Assembly: GCA_030426005.1 (NCBI GenBank)
Contig: JAUHZM010000076.1
Location: 1-11,517, forward strand
Length of the DNA: 11,517 nt
Source of the DNA: Gammaproteobacteria bacterium
GTDB taxonomy: Bacteria > Pseudomonadota > Gammaproteobacteria > Arenicellales > Arenicellaceae
Reading direction: 5' to 3'
Shown here: positions 1 through 6,260 of the stretch, one piece after another
Layout: each line of letters starts with the position of its first letter
Position numbering within the stretch: the first letter of the stretch is position 1
Program-made: the position numbers and the translations under genes
Notes under the pieces: generated by a model
What the model was told of the DNA's origin: nothing
What the model saw: the letters and a program-made list of their open reading frames with translations, nothing else
Databases searched by the model: none

Positions 1-401
1 ACGAGTTTTGAATAGATGTTGTTGTCCCCGCCCTCAAACCGTACCGCTTGAGAAAATACGAGTTGGTTGTTTTTCATATCAACGGTGCCTGCCACGGAAA
101 CATACTGATTAACGCAAGCATCGATTTGTTGCATATCGCGCTCTGAAAGTTGTTGAATCGAGACCGAGTGATAATAGTTGCCGCTTAGCGCATCCTCTCG
201 ATTTAAAAACAAACGGAGCTCGTCGCTCATAGTTAAGTAGCCAAAAGTCTTTACTTCTCGGTGTTGGTATTGTTTGGCATTGGCAATCAATGCCACCATT
301 GCAACTTCGACTTCTTCAGAGGGCACACATCCTGTCAAACTGATACAAACCGCTAGTGTCACCAGCTTATCAATCTGAGATTTGCAGTTTAGGTATAACA
401 A
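1..401 (-). CDS. Putative lipoprotein, 3' end beyond the window
   Basis: An uninterrupted reading frame runs from a TTG at 399-401 to the left edge, giving about 133 residues without a stop. The start is chosen because AGAGG lies 5 nt upstream, and because it gives a signal peptide with Lys7 and Lys12 followed by a hydrophobic stretch ending in the lipobox LTGC, with the lipidated Cys at residue 25. A later in-frame GTG would leave too short a signal peptide. The mature part is polar and contains the segments QQLSERDMQQIDACV and YVSVAGTVDMKNN. I do not recognise the family, and no enzymatic motif is visible. By its lipobox it should be anchored in the inner or outer membrane. It is not part of the hydrolase operon, since a terminator at 566-587 separates them. 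The non-ATG start and missing 3' end lower confidence. Confidence 0.6.
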   Translation of the reverse strand, partial: MLYLNCKSQIDKLVTLAVCISLTGCVPSEEVEVAMVALIANAKQYQHREVKTFGYLTMSDELRLFLNREDALSGNYYHSVSIQQLSERDMQQIDACVNQYVSVAGTVDMKNNQLVFSQAVRFEGGDNNIYSKL

Positions 402-565
402 AGTGTCCTCTGTGAGCCTTTTAACAGCGCTAGGAAGTGTGGTCGCTTCGAAACCGCTGTGTTGCGATGTGAGGACTATACAAGGATCACGTGTTTGTTG
501 CTTAATGTCTGCGTAATGTTTATTTAATGATTTTTTATTTCTTTAAATACAACAACCTACAATAG

Positions 566-587
566 AAAAAGGGTGCGGTAACGCACC
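566..587 (-). terminator. Rho-independent terminator of the LysE-to-hydrolase operon
   Basis: GGTGCG (572-577) and CGCACC (582-587) form a perfect 6-bp GC-rich stem with a 4-nt loop. Read on the minus strand, the stem is followed by C and then TTTTT (566-570). This is the canonical layout of an intrinsic terminator. It lies about 80 nt after the stop of the hydrolase gene at 668. On the plus strand there is no T tract after the stem, so it works in one direction. Confidence 0.75.
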
Positions 588-667
588 AGATTTGTCCGCA
601 GGACGCAGTGGCGCTAGGGCTCAAAACTGCTCGAATTCGACTAGTTAGTGTATGGGGAAACTACGGA

Positions 668-1519
668 TCAGTTAAAAACTAAGCGTTTGATCCAAGCCAT
701 CGCAGTGTCAAACGTAGTGTCGATATTATTATGGCCTACTGCTGAAAAGAGGGCGTACTCGTACGGTCGCCCTTCTTGTATCAACTTCTCAAGCCTCGCT
801 ATCGACAAATCAACAGGCACGCTACCGTCCTGTCCACCGAAAATCCACAAACCCGGTATCCGCAGTTTCGCCAGAGATACGCTCGGGTCTGTATCCTCGC
901 CCAGAAAGTCTGGCCAAATATATGGACTCGATCGCGCACTCAGCGCCTCGAGATAACTCGGCACTTTCTCGGTGTCTTTGTCCGCCGTGTACTTACTGTA
1001 GATGTCTTCTTCGCTTACCTTACAAACCGGGCCACTCCAGATGACGAGATAATCGACCAGATCGGTGTTTACTGCAGCGACCGGCGCTATCCACCCTGCC
1101 TGACTGATGCCAACCAGCCCTACCGGGAGATGCTTTACTAATGAGTGTCGCTTTAGTTGTTCAATCGCCGCCACGGCGTCATTCGCTAGCAAGCGGATAT
1201 TTTTCTCACTGACGCTTTGTTGGCTTTCATATTCACCGCCTGACTTTCCAACGCCACGTTTGTCATACACAAAAGCGGCAACTCCTTGACTGGCGAATTT
1301 TTCAGCTATCCACAAATTGCGAGTTTGTGGACCTGAGCCATGCACGAACACCACAACCGAATGCGGGGCCTCCGCCGCTGGCAAGACCAACGTTCCTGAC
1401 AGCGTCACCGACTCACTCTCAAATTCAAGCTCTTGTTGCGGAAAGCTTGCTGCTTGCCCGCACTGAACAGCGATTACCAAAGCAATAAAACCAAACCATC
1501 GAATAACGCACTTTTTCAT
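668..1519 (-). CDS. Periplasmic alpha/beta hydrolase
   Basis: This 283-residue protein has the alpha/beta-hydrolase fold signature. It carries the oxyanion-hole motif VHGSGP (59-64), a strand and turn VYDKRGVGKSGG (84-95), the nucleophile elbow GISQAG with Ser139, a candidate acid Asp231 in GGQDGSVP, and a candidate His263 in VGHNN. An N-terminal Sec signal peptide (MKKCVIRWFG, then a hydrophobic core, with cleavage near QAA/S at about residue 24) places it in the periplasm. The Cys before the cleavage region is not in a good lipobox. It resembles dipeptidyl-peptidase/dienelactone-hydrolase type esterases; the substrate is unknown. Its ATG overlaps the stop of the cupin gene (ATGA, 1516-1519), so translation is probably coupled. 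It is the last gene of a four-gene operon. Confidence 0.88.
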   Translation of the reverse strand: MKKCVIRWFGFIALVIAVQCGQAASFPQQELEFESESVTLSGTLVLPAAEAPHSVVVFVHGSGPQTRNLWIAEKFASQGVAAFVYDKRGVGKSGGEYESQQSVSEKNIRLLANDAVAAIEQLKRHSLVKHLPVGLVGISQAGWIAPVAAVNTDLVDYLVIWSGPVCKVSEEDIYSKYTADKDTEKVPSYLEALSARSSPYIWPDFLGEDTDPSVSLAKLRIPGLWIFGGQDGSVPVDLSIARLEKLIQEGRPYEYALFSAVGHNNIDTTFDTAMAWIKRLVFN

Positions 1520-1947
1520 TGCGTCGACCCGTTAGATTGACAATAACGCGCATACAAATCATCGGTCGCTAACAACGTATGTGGCGTATTGGTATCGCCA
1601 GCATAAAACACCACAATCTCAACCGGTCCTTCAACCGCTGTGCCCACGTGTGGTGTTCGCATAACTTCCACCACCGACTGGCCCGCTTCAAAATGTGTTT
1701 TATCATTATTCGCAGTTTCAACTCGCAAGCGGCCCGACAGTACATAGCCCATAGTAGGTACCGGGTGACAGTGTTCCGGTGTTGTCGCACCAGTCGCTAG
1801 CTTAAGCTTGTAAGAACTGATTTCAGGTGTACCTTGCGGATACGCGAATGCGCCTCCATCCCAAGATTGTTGCGACTGCAGTAACTGCTCCGCGTTAGCA
1901 TGAGTGTGCAGGGCGAATAAGGTCAACACTGCGATAATAAACCTCAT
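1516..1947 (-). CDS. Periplasmic single-domain cupin protein
   Basis: The 143-residue product has a signal peptide ending ANA/E (cleavage after residue 19) and one small cupin barrel. Motif 1 is seen as HCHPVP with metal-ligand candidates His59 and His61, followed by MGYVLSGRLRVE. Motif 2 is seen as EVMRTPHVG with His100. The Glu usual in cupin motif 1 is replaced here by Thr or Met, so metal binding, if any, would use three His. The family includes small exported cupins of unknown reaction; no substrate can be given. Its Shine-Dalgarno AAAGGAG lies inside the last codons of the upstream DUF6265-type gene, and its stop overlaps the hydrolase start, so it sits in the middle of a translationally coupled operon. 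Confidence 0.82.
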   Translation of the reverse strand: MRFIIAVLTLFALHTHANAEQLLQSQQSWDGGAFAYPQGTPEISSYKLKLATGATTPEHCHPVPTMGYVLSGRLRVETANNDKTHFEAGQSVVEVMRTPHVGTAVEGPVEIVVFYAGDTNTPHTLLATDDLYARYCQSNGSTQ

Positions 1948-1954
1948 AGTCGCG

Positions 1955-2467
1955 CTACTCCTTTAAAGTTGATTCCAAACTTAACTCGAACTCGATGGTA
2001 AAGGCTATCTCGGACTGCGTGCCAACCTCGACCTCCAGCGCTCGATCAGACGTCCGCGTGTAACGAATTAATTGAGGAAAATCGTGCTCGAGGTTGGTAA
2101 ACGTGGCGCTATTTTTCTCACACGTGCTTAGCTTGAACGCGATCGGTAGCACATTCTCAGCCACTTTGGCCAGATAAAACAATTCGTCAGACATCGAGAC
2201 CAGTCGCAGAGCTTCCCGGCTGGGCGTCCCTCGGTTGGCTCGATGGACCAGGCTCTGCCCTTCAAAAGTATGATCGCTGACATGCCACCACGACTCATGG
2301 TAAGTCCGCTTCGGGCTATCTGACACCCATTCTCCAAGCATCCAATCCAGTGTCGCCAAGGAAGAGCATTGCTCTGCAGTAGATGGCGTAACCCAAACTA
2401 AAGCAAGGGCTAACGTGAAAAGTCGTTTCAATGCACAACTCATAGCAATACGTATAGTAAGACGCAT
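1955..2467 (-). CDS. Exported DUF6265-type protein
   Basis: This 170-residue protein has a signal-peptide-like start (hydrophobic core 16-26, likely cleavage near STA/E, residue 32). The mature part begins with the WMLGEW motif (42-47) and carries ATFTNLEHDFPQLIRY, with the HDFP motif at 128-131. WxLGxW near the N-terminus plus (N/E)xxHDFP in the second half is the pattern I associate with DUF6265, a beta-barrel, lipocalin-like family of unknown function. The start at 2467 is 2 nt after the stop of the LysE-type gene. An alternative start is Met9 (2443), which gives a more compact signal peptide; neither has a strong Shine-Dalgarno site. The position between exporter and cupin suggests a shared periplasmic role, but no reaction can be named. 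Confidence 0.75.
   Translation of the reverse strand: MRLTIRIAMSCALKRLFTLALALVWVTPSTAEQCSSLATLDWMLGEWVSDSPKRTYHESWWHVSDHTFEGQSLVHRANRGTPSREALRLVSMSDELFYLAKVAENVLPIAFKLSTCEKNSATFTNLEHDFPQLIRYTRTSDRALEVEVGTQSEIAFTIEFELSLESTLKE
1958..1964 (-). promoter_or_regulatory. Shine-Dalgarno of the cupin gene inside the upstream gene
   Basis: AAAGGAG on the minus strand, 10 nt before the cupin ATG, is formed by the last Lys-Glu codons of the DUF6265-type gene immediately before its TAG. This suggests that translation of the cupin depends on ribosomes finishing the upstream gene. Confidence 0.7.
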
Positions 2468-2469
2468 GC

Positions 2470-3117
2470 CTAGTCGTTATTGATCGGCTTTAACACCAAC
2501 AATTTGATACCGAAGACGATAAAGAACAGGCCAGTAACTGACTTCAAACTGCGCCGCAGCCACTGAGCAGTCACGCCAAAGTTTATACGGCTCAGCAATA
2601 AGACCATCAAAGAAAACCAAACCACATTAATAAGCATATGTGTGCTTACCAACAAGTATGCTGTTGTCGCACTGCTCTCGAAGGGTAGGAATTGCGGGAA
2701 CGCGGCAAGATAGAAAATAGACACTTTGGGGTTTAGCGCATTCGTTAAGAATCCCTCCATGACAGCAAGTCGCAGTGAGTAGGCCTTGGTACCCTTTGGC
2801 ACGGAGCCTTCTGAAAGTGGCGCATCATCTCGCCAGGCGTCGATCAAAGCTCGCAGTCCGAGCCAAACCAAGTACGCAGCGCCACAGATCTTAAAAATCT
2901 GGTACGCCACTGCGGACTGCACGATCAACATTGAAATGCCGAAAACAGCCAATGTGCCATGCACGTAGAATGCGCCGATAAAACCAACAATGTTCGCCAT
3001 GGCCATCGACCGCCCGGCCGCGTAATAAGTCTTTGTGACCAGAAGGCCATTGGGGCCTGGCGAGATTACTAATAATGTGGCCATCACCACAAACCCGATA
3101 ATGCTAGTCAGCTCCAT
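2470..3117 (-). CDS. LysE/RhtB-family exporter
   Basis: Inner-membrane export protein of the LysE/RhtB superfamily, which pumps amino acids and related small molecules using the proton gradient. The family signature ISPGPN is at residues 18-23, followed by VTKTYYAAGR. The second conserved block GFLTNALNPKVSIFYLAAFP starts near residue 122. About six hydrophobic segments are visible. I start it at 3117 (215 residues, typical for the family) rather than at the upstream ATG at 3171, because AGGAG lies 6 nt before 3117 and the family's N-terminus begins there; the longer form would add 18 polar residues. It is the first gene of a four-gene minus-strand operon, divergent from arsR with 156 nt between the starts. 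The substrate cannot be read from sequence. A link to arsenic is possible by position only. Confidence 0.9.
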   Translation of the reverse strand: MELTSIIGFVVMATLLVISPGPNGLLVTKTYYAAGRSMAMANIVGFIGAFYVHGTLAVFGISMLIVQSAVAYQIFKICGAAYLVWLGLRALIDAWRDDAPLSEGSVPKGTKAYSLRLAVMEGFLTNALNPKVSIFYLAAFPQFLPFESSATTAYLLVSTHMLINVVWFSLMVLLLSRINFGVTAQWLRRSLKSVTGLFFIVFGIKLLVLKPINND

Positions 3118-3123
3118 TGAAAA

Positions 3124-3128
3124 CTCCT
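3124..3128 (-). promoter_or_regulatory. Shine-Dalgarno that fixes the LysE-type start
   Basis: AGGAG on the minus strand, 6 nt upstream of the ATG at 3115-3117. The upstream in-frame ATG at 3169-3171 overlaps the proposed promoter and would leave no leader, which supports the shorter protein. Confidence 0.8.
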
Positions 3129-3167
3129 GCGACGCGGTTAAATTGCCTTCGTTTGAGATCGGAGACC

Positions 3168-3197
3168 ACAATACCGCGCTACGACCAATGCTGTAAA
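3168..3197 (-). promoter_or_regulatory. Candidate sigma-70 promoter of the LysE-type operon
   Basis: On the minus strand, TTTACA (3192-3197) and TATTGT (3168-3173) are separated by 18 nt. These match the -35 consensus in 5 of 6 and the -10 in 4 of 6 positions. Transcription would start near 3160 and leave a leader of about 45 nt. The -35 lies about 20 nt from the arsR -35, so the promoters are back to back without overlapping. Confidence 0.4.
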
Positions 3198-3216
3198 GAC
3201 AAGCTATCGAAACCTA

Positions 3217-3244
3217 TTGACATATGTTTTTTCATATATATGAT
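3217..3244 (+). promoter_or_regulatory. arsR promoter
   Basis: TTGACA (3217-3222, perfect -35) and TATGAT (3239-3244, 5 of 6 for -10) are separated by 16 nt. Transcription would start near 3251, leaving a leader of only about 23 nt before the arsR ATG. No good Shine-Dalgarno site is visible in that leader. The -10 lies within the palindromic operator, the expected arrangement for a repressor that blocks RNA polymerase. Confidence 0.7.
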
Positions 3245-3256
3245 ATTTCATATATA
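3222..3256. promoter_or_regulatory. Palindromic ArsR operator, probably two sites
   Basis: The main site is a perfect 9-4-9 inverted repeat, TATATATGA-TATT-TCATATATA (3235-3256). A second inverted repeat, ATATG-TTTTTT-CATAT (3222-3237), overlaps its left arm. The 11-mer TTTCATATATA also occurs twice as a direct repeat (3230-3240 and 3246-3256). ArsR/SmtB proteins bind AT-rich imperfect inverted repeats overlapping their own promoter, and this segment covers the arsR spacer and -10. Binding by the neighbouring ArsR is inferred. Confidence 0.65.
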
Positions 3257-3273
3257 ACGAATAGCACTATCTC

Positions 3274-3591
3274 ATGAATCCCTTACAACTTTTTAAATGC
3301 CTGGCCGATGACACACGACTCAAACTTGTCTTATTGGTAGCGAACCTAAACGAAGCCTGCGTCTGTGATCTAACCGATGCGCTGGATCTCGAGCAACCCA
3401 AGATTTCTCGCCATCTAGCTGAACTAAGAAATTGCCGTGTTTTACATGGCGAGCGACGCGGAAGATGGGTTTATTACCAACTCGATGCGAACTTGCCCGC
3501 GTGGGCCGTCAACGTGATCAATACCACCATGGAAAACAACGCAGAGTTCTTTCATGAGGCTTGCGATCGGCTTAAAAAACTGTGTTGTTAA
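3274..3591 (+). CDS. arsR: ArsR-family arsenic-responsive repressor
   Basis: This 105-residue winged-helix repressor is of usual ArsR length. The metalloid site in the DNA-binding region is seen as EACVCDL with Cys29 and Cys31. The recognition helix follows as PKISRHLAELR (42-52), and a wing is seen in GERRGRWVYYQL. In E. coli-type ArsR a third Cys follows the CVC pair; here that position is Thr34. Further Cys lie at 9, 54, 97, 104 and 105, and the protein ends in Cys-Cys. It should dimerise, repress its own operon, and release DNA on binding trivalent arsenic. The start has no clear Shine-Dalgarno site. It heads an operon with arsH (48-nt gap) and arsN1, so its natural inducer may be an organic trivalent arsenical; that is inference. 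Confidence 0.92.
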   Translation: MNPLQLFKCLADDTRLKLVLLVANLNEACVCDLTDALDLEQPKISRHLAELRNCRVLHGERRGRWVYYQLDANLPAWAVNVINTTMENNAEFFHEACDRLKKLCC

Positions 3592-3639
3592 AACTGGCCA
3601 CACATTAAATGTTAATTTTTACTCCTAGGTAATAATCCA

Positions 3640-4356
3640 ATGTCTACGGAAATCCCACTACCGAACATCGACCAAGCCCAGCTTGATACTCCCTCCTTCG
3701 AGAACAAAGACAACAAAAAATCAACGCATCCTCCGAGAATCCTAATGCTGTATGGTTCGCTGCGCCAGCGTTCATTCAGTCGTCTGGTAATCCAAGAGGC
3801 GGCCCGCTTACTCGAAACCTTTGGTGCCGAAGTACGCATCTTTAATCCCGATGGTCTACCACAGCCCGACACCACCGATTTTGATCACCCGAAAGTGAGA
3901 GAGTTACTGGAACTCATGGTGTGGTCAGAAGGTCAGGTCTGGTGCTCGCCCGAACGGCACGGCTCAATGACAAGCATCTTTAAAAGTCAGATTGACTGGG
4001 TACCTTTGAGCATTGGCGCGGTGCGACCAACGCAGGGCAAAACCTTGGCAGTAATGCAGGTTTGCGGTGGTTCTCAGTCATTTAATGTGGTTAATCAACT
4101 ACGCGTTCTGGGTCGTTGGATGCGGATGGTGACCATTCCCAATCAATCCAGTGTCGCTAAAGCTTTTTTAGAGTTCGACGATGACGACCGTATGAAGCCG
4201 TCCGCTTACTACAACCGTATCGTGGATGTGATGGAAGAGTTGGTGAAGTTCACCCTGTTGGTACGCGACCAAAAAGATTATTTGGTAGATCGCTACTCCG
4301 AACGCGTGGAATCCGCCGAACAACTCAGCCAACGTGTAAACCAACGCTCAATCTAA
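3640..4356 (+). CDS. arsH: ArsH, NADPH-dependent FMN reductase / organoarsenical oxidase
   Basis: The 238-residue protein has the flavodoxin-like fold and clear ArsH signatures. The FMN phosphate loop GSLRQRS is at 39-45, the segment WCSPERHGSMTSIFKSQIDW at 101-120, GAVRPTQGKTLAVMQVCGGS around 126-145, and LGRWMRMVTIPNQSSVAKAF near 157-176. ArsH proteins use NADPH and FMN and have been shown to oxidise trivalent methylated and aromatic arsenicals to the less toxic pentavalent forms, in the cytoplasm. The length is normal. A weak Shine-Dalgarno (TAGGT) lies about 10 nt upstream. The first 30 residues are polar and variable, as is usual for this family. Its stop TAA shares one base with the arsN1 ATG, so the two are translationally coupled. 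Confidence 0.95.
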   Translation: MSTEIPLPNIDQAQLDTPSFENKDNKKSTHPPRILMLYGSLRQRSFSRLVIQEAARLLETFGAEVRIFNPDGLPQPDTTDFDHPKVRELLELMVWSEGQVWCSPERHGSMTSIFKSQIDWVPLSIGAVRPTQGKTLAVMQVCGGSQSFNVVNQLRVLGRWMRMVTIPNQSSVAKAFLEFDDDDRMKPSAYYNRIVDVMEELVKFTLLVRDQKDYLVDRYSERVESAEQLSQRVNQRSI

Positions 4357-4901
4357 TGCAGTCCATTATGACCACCGAGAACGCATCAAAACCAGCGATC
4401 ACCGTCCGCCTGGCTCAGCCTAGCGATGCGCATGAAATCTGCGACATTTATAATCAAGGAATCGAATCCGGCAAGGCGACTTTTGACACAGCCCCCAGAA
4501 GCTTGACTGATATCGAGCCGTGGTTTGACAAGCTTGATGATTACCCAGTGCTAGTCGCCGTGCAAGATAATCGCGTCATTGGTTTCGCGCGTCTATTTGA
4601 GTATCGTCCTCGCGCCTGTTATCGGCAGAACACCGAGTTATCAATCTACCTCTCAGACTCGGCTCAAGGACAAGGCGTAGGCTCAGCCTTAGCGACGAAT
4701 TTGATTAATTTGGCCGAGACACTGGGCTACACAAAGATGCTCTCACGAATATTCACCTTTAACCATGCCAGCCTCGCACTGTGCAAAAAATTTGGGTTTC
4801 GTGAAGTTGGTATTTACCGGCGACACGGGCAAATCAATGGTCAGTGGTTTGATGTGGTGATCGTCGAAAAGCTGCTTAACCAAGATGAGACATCTTATTG
4901 A
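4356..4901 (+). CDS. arsN1: GNAT N-acetyltransferase, ArsN1-type (arsinothricin resistance)
   Basis: This 181-residue cytoplasmic enzyme has the single-domain GNAT fold. The acetyl-CoA pyrophosphate loop is seen as QGQGVG (104-109). Other family blocks are IYNQGIESGKATFDT (31-45), RLFEYRPRACYR (79-90) and FGFREVGIYRRHGQINGQW. This pattern fits the phosphinothricin/arsinothricin acetyltransferase group, and the IYNQGIE...ATF start resembles ArsN1. Arg84 and Arg86 appear to match the Arg pair implicated in substrate binding in the P. putida enzyme (from memory). It would acetylate the alpha-amino group of arsinothricin or phosphinothricin and so block their inhibition of glutamine synthetase. 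Co-transcription with arsH favours the arsenical. An alternative start is Met5 (4368). Its 3' end overlaps the opposing TPR gene by 7 bp. Confidence 0.85.
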   Translation: MQSIMTTENASKPAITVRLAQPSDAHEICDIYNQGIESGKATFDTAPRSLTDIEPWFDKLDDYPVLVAVQDNRVIGFARLFEYRPRACYRQNTELSIYLSDSAQGQGVGSALATNLINLAETLGYTKMLSRIFTFNHASLALCKKFGFREVGIYRRHGQINGQWFDVVIVEKLLNQDETSY

Positions 4902-6076
4902 CTCCCGTACACGGCTCCGTCGATCCAGTTTTCGTACGCTTCCGATGCGCGAAACCCATCGAAAACTGAGTCAGACAACGTCGTCGCCAGGTGACCAGCT
5001 AGCTCACGCTGATCCGCTAAGTTAATGAGCGACAGCATATCCTGATGTCGCTCGTCAAAAGTCAACAAGTACATTTTGGTCGTGTACAAATCAACAAGTT
5101 CAGGCTCCATTTCTAAAGCTGCATCGACGGCCACAAATGCCTCATCAATTCGACCAAGCGCTGACAATACATTCGCTTGGAGATTAAGGATTGAGGCATC
5201 GGCCCCGTATCGCCTGAGCATTGATTCCACGCCAGCGTAAGCCTTGTCATAATCGCCCTGATAGATATGATGATCTAACAAGGCGAAACTAAGCGTTGGA
5301 TCGTCTCCATAGTATTGATTCAATTCACTCAACGCATTGCCGTACAGTATCTCATCTACTTGCATCGCGTACCCAGCTCGCACAAGCAAGATGATCTTGG
5401 TCGTCTTTATTTTTTTCGGTAACGTGTCCAACAACTGCAGTGCCTTAGCAAAGTCTCCTGAACTAGCAGCTGCAGCCATTTTGGTGAACACCTCCAGCAC
5501 ATTTTTGTCTATTTCGCTAATTCCTAGAAGACGCTTTAACGTACTCTCGCTCACATCACCAAACAACCCCATAGTCATAGCGGTCGACTTACTGTGTGGC
5601 TGACCTTTAGACGCAAAAATCAAATCTTGAATGTACAGCGTACTTTCATCTGCGAGTTCACTCTCTATTATGACCAACTCAAGATATTCGTACCCGCCAC
5701 CACCAATAACGAAACGAATTACGGGGCGTCCCTGATTAGTTTGACCAATAAATTTTGCAACAGGGTTAGTAGCATATGCCTGTGCAAAGAGCATATTCGA
5801 GAATGACCTCTTCTTATACACACCGCAGGTGCGCATCTTAAATAAAGCCTGTTGAGGTGTGTTGCTGTGCATACGGCGGGCAACGCGATCACAAAACGCG
5901 TCGGTATCGAATAAGCTGTCCAACTGCTTGTGATCACGCGCATTAAAATGCTCGACAAAGCGTACTGCGAGCACTTGCTTGGCATCCATGATCTCTGCAA
6001 GCACCAACTGACCATACACACAAAGTATGGTTGCTATGACTGAAAGGAGTGTGGATCTAAAGCATCTTTTCTTCAT
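4895..6076 (-). CDS. Exported TPR-like repeat protein of unknown function
   Basis: This 393-residue protein has a Sec signal peptide (MKKRCFRS, hydrophobic core, cleavage near LVLA/E, about residue 27). The N-terminal part (about 30-165) is a mixed alpha/beta region with no motif I recognise; it contains RFVIGGGGYEYLELVII. The C-terminal half (about 195-350) is helical and shows TPR-like helix pairs, for example GDYDKAYAGVESMLRRYG, followed by LQANVLSALGRIDEAFVAVD and AALEMEPELVDLY. It is probably periplasmic and a protein-interaction or assembly factor; no enzymatic motif is visible. It converges on arsN1 with a 7-bp overlap of the coding ends, leaving no room for a terminator between them. 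No strong Shine-Dalgarno precedes the ATG, but the signal peptide supports this start. It is divergent from the GH16 gene with 197 bp between starts. Confidence 0.8.
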   Translation of the reverse strand: MKKRCFRSTLLSVIATILCVYGQLVLAEIMDAKQVLAVRFVEHFNARDHKQLDSLFDTDAFCDRVARRMHSNTPQQALFKMRTCGVYKKRSFSNMLFAQAYATNPVAKFIGQTNQGRPVIRFVIGGGGYEYLELVIIESELADESTLYIQDLIFASKGQPHSKSTAMTMGLFGDVSESTLKRLLGISEIDKNVLEVFTKMAAAASSGDFAKALQLLDTLPKKIKTTKIILLVRAGYAMQVDEILYGNALSELNQYYGDDPTLSFALLDHHIYQGDYDKAYAGVESMLRRYGADASILNLQANVLSALGRIDEAFVAVDAALEMEPELVDLYTTKMYLLTFDERHQDMLSLINLADQRELAGHLATTLSDSVFDGFRASEAYENWIDGAVYGSQ

Positions 6077-6108
6077 CGAGTGAATTGCAGGTTAGTTCTA
6101 GTTACTCA

Positions 6109-6137
6109 AGTATAACGGTATCAACGCGTCGTATCAG
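6109..6137 (-). promoter_or_regulatory. Candidate promoter of the TPR-like gene
   Basis: On the minus strand, CTGATA (6132-6137) and TATACT (6109-6114) are separated by 17 nt, matching the sigma-70 consensus in 4 of 6 and 5 of 6 positions. It would give a leader of about 25 nt. The hexamer GTATCA occurs twice here on the plus strand (6118-6123 and 6131-6136), 13 bp apart, and may be a regulator site. Confidence 0.4.
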
Positions 6138-6176
6138 GTAAACCAAAGACTGATAAATCCTGCTGCAATCATCATC

Positions 6177-6192
6177 CGCTATTGCAATAGCG
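6177..6192. promoter_or_regulatory. Perfect 16-bp palindrome upstream of the GH16 gene
   Basis: CGCTATTGCAATAGCG is a perfect dyad with no spacer, ending 81 nt before the GH16 ATG. Its size and symmetry fit the operator of a dimeric repressor, for example of the LacI type that often controls glycan-use genes. The regulator is not encoded in this window. No clear -35/-10 pair could be placed for the GH16 gene, so whether the site acts as operator or activator site is open. Confidence 0.5.
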
Positions 6193-6260
6193 CACTGCTT
6201 ATGGACAATTGATCAGTATTGGGGCGTTGTTGCAGGAGAGAGCCAACCAACTCAATAATT

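Noticed and set aside
3118..3171. Longer N-terminus of the LysE-type exporter starting at 3171
   Set aside because: The extra 18 residues are polar, have no ribosome site, and the ATG lies in the proposed -10. The start at 3117 has AGGAG at ideal spacing and gives the family's usual length.
3612..3622. ATTAA-ATG-TTAAT followed by Ts between arsR and arsH as a possible attenuator or terminator
   Set aside because: The stem is five A-T pairs with a 3-nt loop and would be too unstable to stop RNA polymerase; arsH needs read-through here.
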